Shown here one piece after another: positions 1 to 7,057 of a stretch of 8,591 nucleotides of DNA; the first letter of the stretch is position 1; each line of letters opens with the position of its first letter. Under the pieces are notes generated by a model. The model saw nothing but the letters and a program-made list of their open reading frames with translations. It did no database searches and was not told the origin of the DNA. The stretch comes from Rhodococcus sp. IITR03 (lineage in GTDB: Bacteria > Actinomycetota > Actinomycetes > Mycobacteriales > Mycobacteriaceae), in contig LATQ01000001.1 of the NCBI GenBank assembly GCA_001017865.1, positions 834,636 through 843,226 of the forward strand, given 5' to 3'. The position numbers and the translations under genes are program-made.

Positions 1-39
1 TTTGTCGAACGCGCCGCCCCTGGGGGGGATGGAACTCAC
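1..39 (-). CDS. metZ: Start of a downstream gene, probably O-succinylhomoserine sulfhydrylase (partial, runs off left edge)
   Basis: Only about 13 codons are inside the window, beginning at a GTG (39-37) that overlaps the TGA stop of the rhodanese gene in a GTGA overlap, which suggests translational coupling. The visible residues read VSSIPPRGGAFDK, too few to identify a family. The assignment is inferred from gene order: in Mycobacterium tuberculosis the homologous rhodanese gene (Rv0390) is followed by metZ (Rv0391), a PLP enzyme making homocysteine from O-succinylhomoserine and sulfide. A run of seven C (minus strand, 28-22) lies in this stretch, so the frame could be affected by a run-length error. 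Confidence 0.4.
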   Translation of the reverse strand, partial: MSSIPPRGGAFDK

Positions 40-446
40 GACTGCCTCCACGGCAGGCCCGCGGCCCGCCAGCCCTCGGCACCGCGATGGCCTTCGCCGT
101 CGAGAGCGCCTTCGAATCCTTCGAGAACGTTGTAGGCGGGGGTCAGGCCCGCAGCGGTGGCGGCCGTGGCCGCTCCGATGGAGCGCTGCCCCGAGCGACA
201 CAGGAAGATCACCGGTCCGCCGCCGATACCCGCTGCCCTCAGGTCCTCGACGAAGCTCGGGTTGGGGGCGCCGTCGGGGTAACGAACCCACTCGACGAAC
301 ACGGTCCGGCGACCGAGCGACGAGGTCTCGGGGACCCCGACGTATTTCCACTCGGCTTCGGTACGCACATCGACGAGCACGGCATCCGGATCACCTTGCA
401 GCAGGTCCCATGCCTGCTGCGGCGTTATATCACCTGCGTAGCTCAC
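36..446 (-). CDS. Rhodanese-like domain protein (single domain, 136 aa)
   Basis: Small cytoplasmic protein made of one rhodanese (sulfurtransferase) domain. Seen directly: the N-terminal VLVDVRTEAEW motif (about residues 23-33) typical of rhodaneses, and the active-site loop FLCRSGQRS, with Cys83 as the likely persulfide-carrying residue. The C-terminal half (NVLEGFEG, then GWRAAGLPWRQ at the end) matches the mycobacterial Rv0390-type proteins as I remember them. Start is GTG at 446-444; no strong Shine-Dalgarno is visible. The stop overlaps the start of the next minus-strand gene, so the two are probably co-transcribed. By family, such proteins pass sulfane sulfur to an acceptor; the acceptor is unknown, but pairing with metZ would fit a role in sulfur amino-acid metabolism. 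The frame is intact, unlike the gene before it. Confidence 0.9.
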   Translation of the reverse strand: MSYAGDITPQQAWDLLQGDPDAVLVDVRTEAEWKYVGVPETSSLGRRTVFVEWVRYPDGAPNPSFVEDLRAAGIGGGPVIFLCRSGQRSIGAATAATAAGLTPAYNVLEGFEGALDGEGHRGAEGWRAAGLPWRQS

Positions 447-516
447 CCGGACATGTTTTCACAGGTCGAGCTGTGACGTACACGCGGGCACCGCGTCGTA
501 TACGCACGGCGACGCG

Positions 517-961
517 TCAGAACCGGCAGATCCGCCACACGTCGTCGATGCGGACGACCTGCCACGTCTCGGTTTGCGTCTCCCCGTCGAGGCCGGTCCG
601 GACATCGACGGTGGCCCGATCGCCGTCCACGGCAATGTTCTGCGTGGCCTGCAGCTCCACCCGTCCCTCGACGTCCGCGAGCGGCGCTTCTTCGGCGGCA
701 GATCGCTGCAGCGCAGCCGGTCGAGGATCGGTCCGTCGTTCTCGTTGTGCGCGGAGACGTAGTCGGTGACGGCACGACGCACCATCTCGTCCTCGGTGAG
801 GTCGTCGCCCGCCGGGAGAAGAGCTGTGCACCGAAGACGACGAGGACGAGAACCACCAGGACGGCGAGGGCTCCGAGGAAAGGCCCTATGCTGCTACTGG
901 TGGGACCGTCGGGATCCGGGCCGGGATCGGGTTCGGGTTCGGGGGCTCCGCGCTTGGCCAT
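517..961 (-). CDS. Single-pass membrane protein with extracytoplasmic NTF2/DUF4878-like domain (two frameshifts in this sequence)
   Basis: When two single missing bases are restored (near 806-808 and 693-696) this reads as 148 residues. The N-terminus MAKRGAPEPEPDPGPDPDGP is a proline/acid-rich cytoplasmic tail. It is followed by one hydrophobic helix (about residues 25-45, FLGALAVLVVLVLVVFGA), then an outside domain beginning DDLTEDEMVRRAVTDYVSAHNEND and ending with the stretch VRTGLDGETQTETWQVVRIDDVWRICRF. The order of helix, 'YVSAHNENDG', and a final beta hairpin ending in 'VDDxWRIC' resembles the DUF4878/NTF2-like domains of many actinobacterial cell-envelope proteins; the ligand and role are unknown. 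Start ATG (961-959) is chosen because a -10 box sits exactly seven bases upstream, giving a leaderless mRNA. The rhodanese gene follows 70 bp downstream on the same strand and may share the transcript. Gene reality is well supported; function is not. Confidence 0.7.
910..945 (+). repeat. Short degenerate GGGATC/GGGTTC hexamer repeat inside the N-terminal coding region
   Basis: Imperfect tandem GGGATC and GGGTTC units code, on the minus strand, for the EPEPDPGPDP tail of the membrane-anchored protein. It is a simple low-complexity coding repeat and a place where slippage could change tail length. Confidence 0.4.
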
Positions 962-968
962 GCGCCCG

Positions 969-974
969 ATCCTA
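969..974 (-). promoter_or_regulatory. -10 box TAGGAT of a leaderless promoter
   Basis: Read on the minus strand, TAGGAT fits the actinobacterial TANNNT -10 pattern and ends seven bases before the ATG at 961, the spacing expected if transcription starts at the A of the start codon. No Shine-Dalgarno is present, in agreement. Confidence 0.5.
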
Positions 975-1188
975 ATGGGCGCGAGGTCGCGGCTCGTCAC
1001 GGCCGCATTTGCCCTAAAAACCCTCTCGAGGTAGGAATTGTGGCATGGCCACCACGCAGCTCGTTCGACGCCTCGCCGTCGACCTGTGTCGTATGGGTGC
1101 CCACATGTGTTGTCGCTGAAGCGATTCGCTCGACGGTTCGATTCATCCTCCTTCGCCGTCATCCCCGCGCGACCTGCGCCGAGCCCAC

Positions 1189-1207
1189 TGAGGGCAGCCT
1201 TAATTTA
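1189..1207 (+). promoter_or_regulatory. Candidate IdeR/DtxR iron box overlapping the fprA promoter
   Basis: The 19-mer TGAGGGCAGCCTTAATTTA matches the DtxR/IdeR consensus TTAGGTTAGCCTAACCTAA at 12 of 19 positions, with an intact left half and centre (AGGnnAGCCT) and a weak right half. It overlaps or abuts possible -10 boxes (TAATTT 1201-1206, TAAGCT 1206-1211), where a bound repressor would block transcription. This is an inference from motif likeness. Confidence 0.35.
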
Positions 1208-1253
1208 AGCTGGATATGTCCGTCCGCACACCGAAGAGGTAGTTGATCCCCTG

Positions 1254-2647
1254 ATGACCGATCAGACTCGTCCCCTTCGCGTCGCGATCGTCGGTGCCGG
1301 CCCTGCCGGTATCTACGCCGCCGACGCACTCATGAAGTCCGACACTGCGCAGGATCCCGGGGTCAGCATCGACCTGTTCGAGCGCATGCCGGCGCCGTTC
1401 GGTCTGATCCGCTACGGTGTCGCGCCCGACCATCCGCGCATCAAGGCATCATCACCGCCCTGCACAAGGTGCTCGACAAGCCGCAGATCCGCCTGCTCGG
1501 CAATCTCGACTACGGCAGCGACTTCAACCTCGACGACCTGCAGCGTTTCTACGATGCGGTGATCTTCTCGACCGGCGCGAACGCGGACCGCGCGCTGAAC
1601 ATCCCCGGCATCGACCTCGACGGCAGCTACGGTGCCGCCGACTTCGTGTCCTGGTACGACGGGCACCCCGACGTGCCGCGCAGCTGGCCGCTCGAGGCGG
1701 AGAAGGTCGCCGTCCTCGGTGTCGGCAATGTCGCGCTCGACGTCGCCGCGTGCTCGCCAAGACCGGCGACGAGCTGCTGCCGACGGAGATCCCGCCGAAC
1801 GTCTACGAGGGCCTGAAGAACAACAAGGCCGTCGAGGTGCACGTCTTCGGGCGCCGCGGTCCGGCGCAGGCCAAGTTCACCCCGCTCGAGCTGCGCGAAC
1901 TCGACCACTCCCCGACCATCGAGGTCATCGTCGACCCGGAGGACATCGACTACGACGAGGGCTCCGAGCAGGCGCGGCGTAACTCCAAGCAGGTCGACAT
2001 GGTCGCCAACACCCTGCAGGACTGGGCGATCCGCGATGTGGCAACCGCCCGCACAAGCTGTTCCTGCACTTCTTCGAGTCCCCGCACGAGATCCTCGGCG
2101 AGGACGGCAAGGTCGTCGGTCTGCGCACCGAGCGCACCGAGCTCGACGGCACCGGCAACGTGCGCGGCACCGGCAAGTTCCGTGACTGGGAGGTCCAGGC
2201 GGTCTACCGCGCGGTCGGTTACCTGTCGCAGAACATCGCCAAGCTGCCCTTCGACGAGCAGGCCGGCACCGTGCCGAACGAGGCCGGGCGGGTGCTCGCC
2301 GACGAGACCGCCGAGGGCCCGGACCGGTTCATGCCGCACACCTACGTCACCGGCTGGATCAAACGCGGTCCCGTGGGCTGATCGGTCACACCAAGGGCGA
2401 TGCGAACGAGACCGTCGCGAATCTGCTCGAGGACCGGGCCGCCGGTCGTCTGAACACCCCCGAGGATCCGTCCGAGGACGCGATCGTGAAATTCCTCGAG
2501 GACAAGCAGCTGCCGTACACCACCTGGCAGGGCTGGTACCGCCTCGACGCGCACGAGCGCAGCCTCGGTGAGGCCGAGGGCCGCGAACGCGTCAAGGTCG
2601 TCGAGCGCGAGGACATGTTCCGCGCCAGCGAGCCGCACAAGGCCTGA
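1254..2647 (+). CDS. fprA: NADPH-ferredoxin reductase, FprA / adrenodoxin reductase family (four frameshifts in this sequence)
   Basis: FAD enzyme that moves electrons from NADPH to ferredoxin, feeding cytochromes P450 and other ferredoxin-dependent enzymes. With four missing bases restored (near 1445-1447, 1746-1748, 2040-2042, 2377-2379) it reads as 465 residues, close to the 456 of M. tuberculosis FprA. Visible in order: the FAD-binding GAGPAG (residues 14-19), the family signature [10 protein letters not shown], the NADPH-binding [11 protein letters not shown] (from residue 156), GRRGPAQ with Arg201/Arg202 at the place of the two arginines that bind the NADP 2'-phosphate in FprA, LELREL, and near the C-terminus [18 protein letters not shown]. 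The last segment (2380-2647) is in another frame and ends [10 protein letters not shown]. There is no N-terminal ferredoxin domain, so it is not of the FprB type. It is probably monocistronic, followed by a hairpin terminator, and may be iron-regulated. The breaks each restore family sequence, so I take them as sequencing errors. Confidence 0.9.
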
Positions 2648-2687
2648 TCCGCGTCCGAGGTGATCAGCGCCTGACCTGTACGAACGA

Positions 2688-2717
2688 GGGGGATCCATCC
2701 GCACGGATGGGTCCCTC
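2688..2717. terminator. Bidirectional hairpin terminator between convergent fprA and the DUF456 gene
   Basis: Arms 2688-2700 and 2705-2717 pair along 13 positions (two of them G-T) around the 4-base loop GCAC. There is no long U-tract, which is common for actinobacterial terminators. It lies 40 bp after the fprA stop and 36 bp beyond the stop of the opposing gene, so it can serve both. Confidence 0.75.
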
Positions 2718-2752
2718 CTCGCATTCCGGGTCTGCTCGGCTTCCGGGTGCGC

Positions 2753-3235
2753 TCAGGTGAACAGGACGGCGCCCAGCCATACCGACGCCGCGACGAGCCC
2801 ACCGAACAGTTCGACGAGGATCGACAACGCGACCGCTTTGGTCGCCGCGACCGTCGAGACCCACGCGTCGCGGTGGGTGCGGTGCCGCTGCACCTCCGAC
2901 AGGTACATGCCGAGCAGGAAGCCCAGGAACAGCCCGACGACGGGGACGACGAAGAATCCGACGATGCCGAGCAGGCCGGCGAGGATCAACGAGCGGTTCG
3001 GCACCCCGGCCTGCTGCAGTCGCTTGCCGGGCCAGGTGTACTTCACGATGCCGGTGACCAGCAGCGCCACCGTCGCCACGCCCAGCACGATCCATGCGGT
3101 GGTGCCTCCCGTGAGGAACGCCCACACGGCGATCGCGCCGAAGATCAGCAGGACGCCGGGCAGGATCGGCAGCACGATCCCGAGCAGGCCCACGAGGATC
3201 GCCAGCCCGACGAGCAGTTCGCCGCCGGCACTCAC
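2753..3235 (-). CDS. DUF456 family integral membrane protein (160 aa)
   Basis: Very hydrophobic small membrane protein. The sequence runs through an N-terminal helix pair with a proline turn (LLGIVLPILPGVLLIFGAI, about residues 17-35), a third helix (about 48-65), the basic loop KYTWPGKRLQQAGVPNRS, and the hallmark glycine-rich hairpin GLLGIVGFFVVPVVGLFLGF (about 88-107) followed by GMYLSE, then a last helix after a charged loop. This glycine/proline-rich pattern is typical of DUF456, a family without known function. The start is GTG (3235-3233) with a weak GGTGG upstream. It is convergent with fprA and divergent from nrdJ with a 107 bp gap. The frame is intact. Confidence 0.85.
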   Translation of the reverse strand: MSAGGELLVGLAILVGLLGIVLPILPGVLLIFGAIAVWAFLTGGTTAWIVLGVATVALLVTGIVKYTWPGKRLQQAGVPNRSLILAGLLGIVGFFVVPVVGLFLGFLLGMYLSEVQRHRTHRDAWVSTVAATKAVALSILVELFGGLVAASVWLGAVLFT

Positions 3236-3297
3236 GGCGCCACCGGGCGGGTCGAGCGGGCGGAAGACAGCGGAGTACCGGGACGCAGTGGCAGCAT

Positions 3298-3319
3298 GGT
3301 GGGACTATATGTGCCACCG
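3298..3319 (+). promoter_or_regulatory. Candidate nrdJ promoter element: ACTATAT within an imperfect inverted repeat, possible NrdR-like box
   Basis: GGTGG (3298-3302) and CCACC (3314-3318) flank GACTATATGTG. ACTATAT (3304-3310) matches the left half of the NrdR box (ACACWATATMTWGTGT type), while the right half is poor, and the usual second box about three helical turns away was not seen. TATATG (3306-3311) could equally be just a -10 box. The 107 bp gap to the divergent gene leaves little room for other control elements. Confidence 0.3.
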
Positions 3320-3331
3320 GTCCACGCCCCC

Positions 3332-3338
3332 GGGAGGA
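3332..3338 (+). promoter_or_regulatory. Ribosome-binding site GGGAGGA for nrdJ
   Basis: GGGAGGA ends four bases before ATG 3343 and is the strongest Shine-Dalgarno in the window; it decides this start for nrdJ. Confidence 0.75.
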
Positions 3339-3342
3339 CGCG

Positions 3343-6126
3343 ATGAGCAGTACCAGGCCTCACAGCAGCCCGAAGAGTGCATCGGACGCCGCATCGCCCG
3401 CGGTGCGCGGCGACGTCCGGTACTTCACGACGCCCGGTGTCGATCCCGCCGAGACGGTGGAGTGGCAGCGACGCGACGCGCGGATCGTCCATCACGCACC
3501 GGCCGTGTCGTCTTCGAGCAGACGGACGTGGAGTTCCCCGCCTTCTGGTCGCAGAACGCCACCGACATCGTCACGCAGAAGTACTTCCGCGGGCAGCTCG
3601 GGCATCCCGATCGTGAGCACTCGCTGCGCGACGTGATCGCGCGCATCGTCGACACGATCACGGCGTGGGGGCACACCGACGGTCATCTCGACGATCCGGA
3701 GGCGTTCGCCGCCGAGCTGACCTATCTGCTGATCCACCAGCGGGCCTCGTTCAACAGTCCCGTCTGGTTCAACATCGGGGTGCCGAACACTCCGCAGCAG
3801 GCCAGCGCGTGTTTCATCCTGTCGGTCGACGACAGCATCGACTCGATCCTCGAGTGGTACCGGCAGGAAGCGGTGATCTTCAAGGGCGGGTCGGGTGCCG
3901 GGGTGAACCTCTCCCGGATCCGCTCGTCGGCCGAACCGCTGACCGGTGGCGGAAGCGCATCGGGTCCGGTGAGCTTCATGCGCGGCGCGACGCGTCGGCC
4001 GGCACCATCAAGTCCGGCGGCAAGACCCGGCGGGCCGCGAAGATGGTGATCCTCGACGTCGACCATCCCGACATCGAGGAGTTCGTCGACTGCAAGGCGA
4101 TCGAGGAACGCAAGGCGCGGGTGCTCGCCGAGGCCGGTTTCGACATGGGTCTCGACGGCACCGACATCCATTCGGTGCAGTACCAGAACGCGAACAACTC
4201 GGTGCGCGTGACCGACGAGTTCATGCACGCGGTGGTGACCGACGCCGAGTGGCCGCTGCGTACCGTGACGACCGGCGAGACGGTCCGGACGGTCCGCGCG
4301 CGAGAGTTGTTGCAGCGCATCGCCGCCGCCACCTGGGAGTGCGCCGACCCGGGCATCCAGTACGACACGACGATCAATGCCTGGCACACCGCCTCGGCGA
4401 CCGGCCGGATCAACGCGTCGAATCCCTGCTCGGAGTACATGCATCTCGACGATTCGGCCTGCAACCTCGCGAGTCTGAATCTGCTCACCTTCCTGCGCGA
4501 GGACGGCACCTTCGATGTCGACGGTTTCCGTCACGCCGTGGCGGTGATGCTCACCGCGCAGGAGATCCTCGTCGGCCGCGCCGACTACCCCACCGAGCGG
4601 ATCGGTGAGACGTCGCGGCGGTTCCGGCAGCTCGGGATCGGTTACGCCAATCTCGGTGCGCTGCTCATGGCTTCGGGTCTGCCCTACGACAGCGAGGCCG
4701 GACGCGCGACGGCTCGGCGACACCCACCGCCCTGATGACCGGTCACGCCTACGCCGTGTCGGCGGACATGGCACGGCGTCTCGGACCGTTCGACGGGTTC
4801 GACGAGAACCGCGCGCCGATGCTCGACGTGCTGGGCAAGCATCGCGGTGCGCTCGACGACATCGACGCCGACCTCGCGCCGGCCGACGTGCTCGATGCGG
4901 CACGACAGGCGTGGGACCGCGCGGTGGCCGACGGCACCGCCCACGGTGTGCGCAACAGCCAGGTCAGTGTGCTCGCGCCGACCGGCACGATCGGGCTCGC
5001 GATGGATTGCGACACCACCGGGATCGAACCGGATCTGGCGTTGGTGAAGACCAAGAAGCTCGTCGGCGGCGGCAGCCTCACGATCGTCAATCGCAGTGTG
5101 CCGCGCGCACTGTCGCGTCTGGGTTACGGCCCGTCGGAGGTCGCCGACATCGTGGCGCACCTCGATCTGCACCACGATCTCGCCGGTGCGCCACACGTGC
5201 GCGACGAGCACGCACCGGTGTTCGCGACCTCCATGGGCGACAACGTCATCTCGCCGCGCGGCCACGTCGCGATGATGGCCGCGGTACAGCCCTTCCTGTC
5301 GGGTGCGATCTCCAAGACGGTGAACCTGCCCGAGTCCGCGACCGTCGACGACATCGCCGACATGTACGTCGACGCATGGCGCCTCGGCGTGAAGGCGCTC
5401 GCGATCTACCGTGACAACTGCAAACTGGGACAACCGTTGTCGACGTCGTCGCCTCCTGCTGTCGCAGAAGCGGCAGCTCCGTCCGCGGCGCCTCGTCGTG
5501 AGCGACTCCCGCGCACCCGTAATTCGCGGACGTTCGAGTTCCGGGTGGCCGACTGCAAGGGCTTCTTCACGATCGGCGAATACGACGACGGGCGTCCCGG
5601 CGAGATGTTCCTGCGCGTGTCGAAGCAGGGCTCGACATTGGCCGGCATCATGGATGCCTTCTCGATGTCGGTCAGTTACGGTCTGCAGTACGGGGTTCCG
5701 TTGCGCACCTTCGTCCGGGCCTTCACGAGTACACGCTTCGAACCGGCCGGGATCACCGACGATCCGGATCTGCGGATCGCCACGTCGATCCTCGACTACA
5801 TCTTCCGGCGACTCGCGGTCGACTATCTCGAGCCCGACGAGCGAGCGGAGCTGGGCATCCTCACCGTCGCCGAACGTTCGGTGCCCGACACCCCGACGCT
5901 CACGCCGTACACGAGCACGCCGCCGGTGCGTGAGCCCGATCCGCCGGTGCCCGCGCCCGCGCCTCACAACACGAGCGGTGCGAGCACGCCCTCCCCGGGT
6001 GGTCTCGCCGCTCCGTCGCCGTCGAATCCGGACGCGCCGTACTGCATGCAGTGCGGAGTGAAGATGCAGCGGGCCGGGTCGTGCCACGCGTGTCCGTCCT
6101 GTGGGAACACCAGCGGCTGCAGCTGA
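3343..6126 (+). CDS. nrdJ: Vitamin B12-dependent (class II) ribonucleoside-diphosphate reductase (three frameshifts in this sequence)
   Basis: Reduces ribonucleotides to deoxyribonucleotides using adenosylcobalamin as radical source; cytoplasmic and oxygen-independent. With three missing bases restored (near 3501-3502, 3987-3990, 4711-4714) it reads as 928 residues, the usual size for the long NrdJ form. Visible: RYFTTPG at the N-terminus, SFNSPVWFN (136-144), QASACFIL with Cys157 (probable first redox cysteine), GGSGAGVNLSRIRS, the finger-loop NPCSEY with Asn361, Cys363 (thiyl radical) and Glu365, and PTGTIG (547-552). A Pro/Ser-rich linker follows, then a C-terminal cysteine cluster: CMQC (902, 905), CHACPSC (915, 918, 921) and final GNTSGCS (Cys927). 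That tail is typical of NrdJ and serves to re-reduce the active site or bind zinc. No ATP cone is evident. The gene stands alone with a strong RBS; no cobalamin riboswitch is visible upstream. The 1.4 kb after 4735 is unbroken. Confidence 0.93.
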
Positions 6127-6137
6127 GGTGATGCGTC

Positions 6138-6143
6138 CATACT
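6138..6143 (+). promoter_or_regulatory. -10 box CATACT of a leaderless promoter
   Basis: CATACT differs from TATACT at one position and ends six bases before ATG 6150. The gap between the nrdJ stop and this start is only 23 bp and shows no Shine-Dalgarno, so the membrane protein gene probably has its own leaderless transcript in addition to any readthrough from nrdJ. Confidence 0.4.
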
Positions 6144-6149
6144 GGCGCG

Positions 6150-6578
6150 ATGGTCCTGGGAGTCGACACCGAACTGACATTGACGGCCGCGGGTGCGGTC
6201 TTCCTCCTCGCGCTCGGTCTCGGCGTGTGGAAGTACCGGCAGATGGCGACGTCCGACGACCACCTCGCGCACCCGTACGTCGACATCGCCCACCGGTCGG
6301 CGCTGATGTACTCCTTCGCGACGCTGCTGGTCGCGGTGTTCGTCGAGCTCAGCGCGTGGCCCACCGCGGTGAACCTCGCCGCGGCCGCGGTGATCGTGGT
6401 GTTCTTCGTCGGCGCGATCGCGAGCTATGTCGTGCACGGCGCGCTGCGCGACACCACGAATCAGTTCGCGCATCCTGTGCGTGGGACGGGCCTGGCGATG
6501 GCCGCACTGATCGTCGGTGAGATGGGTGGCTTCGCGGTGTTGTTCGCAGGCTTCCTGTGGGGTGCCTTCGGGAGGTGA
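6150..6578 (+). CDS. Small four-helix membrane protein of unknown function (142 aa)
   Basis: I do not recognise the family with confidence. Four hydrophobic segments are clear, at about residues 9-28, 48-69, 73-97 and 114-138, separated by short loops. Loop 1 (KYRQMATSDDHLAHPYVDIAHRSA) and the loop after helix 3 (HGALRDTTNQFAHPVRGTG) carry several histidines and two HP pairs, which are the most likely conserved functional positions; an overall likeness to small four-helix proteins such as hydroxylaminobenzene mutase is possible but unproven. Start ATG 6150 is supported by a -10 box at leaderless distance. It follows nrdJ by 23 bp and converges on the VOC gene with 7 bp between stops. The frame is intact. 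Confidence 0.8.
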   Translation: MVLGVDTELTLTAAGAVFLLALGLGVWKYRQMATSDDHLAHPYVDIAHRSALMYSFATLLVAVFVELSAWPTAVNLAAAAVIVVFFVGAIASYVVHGALRDTTNQFAHPVRGTGLAMAALIVGEMGGFAVLFAGFLWGAFGR

Positions 6579-6585
6579 GGCCGCG

Positions 6586-6965
6586 TCAGGTGCGGTGTTC
6601 GAGCAACGACAGAACGTTGCCGTGCGGGTCGCGGAACCACGCGACCCGCATGCCGTCGGGCGCGGTCCACGCATCGTGGTCGTCCTGATCCATACCGTTG
6701 TAGCGCACGAACTCCACCCCGTGCTCGCGCAGTCGTTCGACGATGCCGTCCAGATCGGATACCCGCCAGCCAGCACGGTGTAGCCGGTCTCCTCGCGTGA
6801 CTGCACGAGGGTCACCCGGATCGGCGCACCGTCGCCTCCGTCGAGGACGAGTGCGAAGGGGTCGCGGGAGAGCTTCCGGAAGCGCAGGGTGTCGACGTAG
6901 AACATCTCCGAGACGTCGAGGTCGGTGCTCGGGATGAAGCTCACGAGTTGGCCGGTGATCGTCAT
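6586..6965 (-). CDS. VOC / glyoxalase-fold protein (one frameshift in this sequence)
   Basis: With one missing base restored near 6764-6767 it reads as 126 residues, the normal size of a two-module vicinal-oxygen-chelate protein. Module 1 begins MTITGQLVSFIPSTDLDVSEMFYVDTLRFR and module 2 follows VLAG-RVSDLDGIVERLREHGV. The C-terminal signature VAWFRDPHGNVLSLLEH is the classic VOC ending, whose last Glu is a metal ligand in the metal-using members. In the first strand the usual His metal ligand position appears as Phe/Ser, so it may not bind metal; it could be a binding or resistance-type protein. The family covers glyoxalases, dioxygenases and antibiotic-binding proteins, and the substrate cannot be told from sequence. 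Start ATG 6965-6963 has no Shine-Dalgarno; CACAGT lies about six bases upstream as a weak leaderless -10. It is divergent from the NTF2-like gene. Confidence 0.8.
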
Positions 6966-7044
6966 ACGTCCACTGTGCGCCGGAGCGCCCGAGCGCGACA
7001 GCGGATTCGACGGATTCACGCCCCCACCTCCGCGTTCCGGCGAC

Positions 7045-7050
7045 TAGGCT
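7045..7050 (+). promoter_or_regulatory. -10 box TAGGCT of a leaderless promoter
   Basis: TAGGCT fits TANNNT and ends seven bases before ATG 7058, and no Shine-Dalgarno is present. The spacing is identical to that of the TAGGAT box at 969-974. Confidence 0.55.
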
Positions 7051-7057
7051 CTCGATC

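Larger units (their letters stand above)
962..1253. other. Divergent intergenic region between the membrane-protein gene and fprA
   Basis: No convincing gene lies here; the open frames that cross it have implausible composition. It holds the leaderless -10 box of the minus-strand gene (969-974), a small hairpin GTGGC-ATG-GCCAC near 1039-1051, an 8-bp palindrome CACATGTG (1102-1109), an 11-bp palindrome AGCGATTCGCT (1120-1130), and an AT-rich patch (about 1200-1217) with a candidate iron box and -10 sequences for fprA. The fprA start has AAGAGG (1234-1239) as a weak, distant ribosome-binding site. Confidence 0.6.

Noticed and set aside
443..454. An alternative rhodanese start at ATG 454-452
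   Set aside because: It is out of frame in this sequence (ATG TCC GGG TGA). A missing base could join it to the gene, but the GTG at 446 gives the same N-terminus (MSYAGDITP) that I recall for the mycobacterial homologue.
1135..1144. GGTTCGATTC, which looks like a tRNA T-loop
   Set aside because: The flanking bases do not form a T-stem and no acceptor or anticodon arm can be built around it.
1254..2647. Programmed frameshifting or true pseudogene decay in fprA
   Set aside because: There are four same-direction breaks without slippery heptamers, matched by identical breaks in unrelated neighbours. Family sequence continues unchanged after each break, without the extra substitutions or stops expected in decay.
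3236..3342. Cobalamin riboswitch upstream of nrdJ
   Set aside because: The gap is 107 bp including the RBS and promoter, and no B12-box-like sequence is visible.
3722..4903. Open frame of 393 codons on the minus strand
   Set aside because: Antisense to the NrdJ catalytic core; no family features.
4684..6180. Long open frame of 498 codons on the minus strand across nrdJ
   Set aside because: It is an Arg/His-rich shadow of a high-GC gene; the plus strand here carries recognisable NrdJ motifs.
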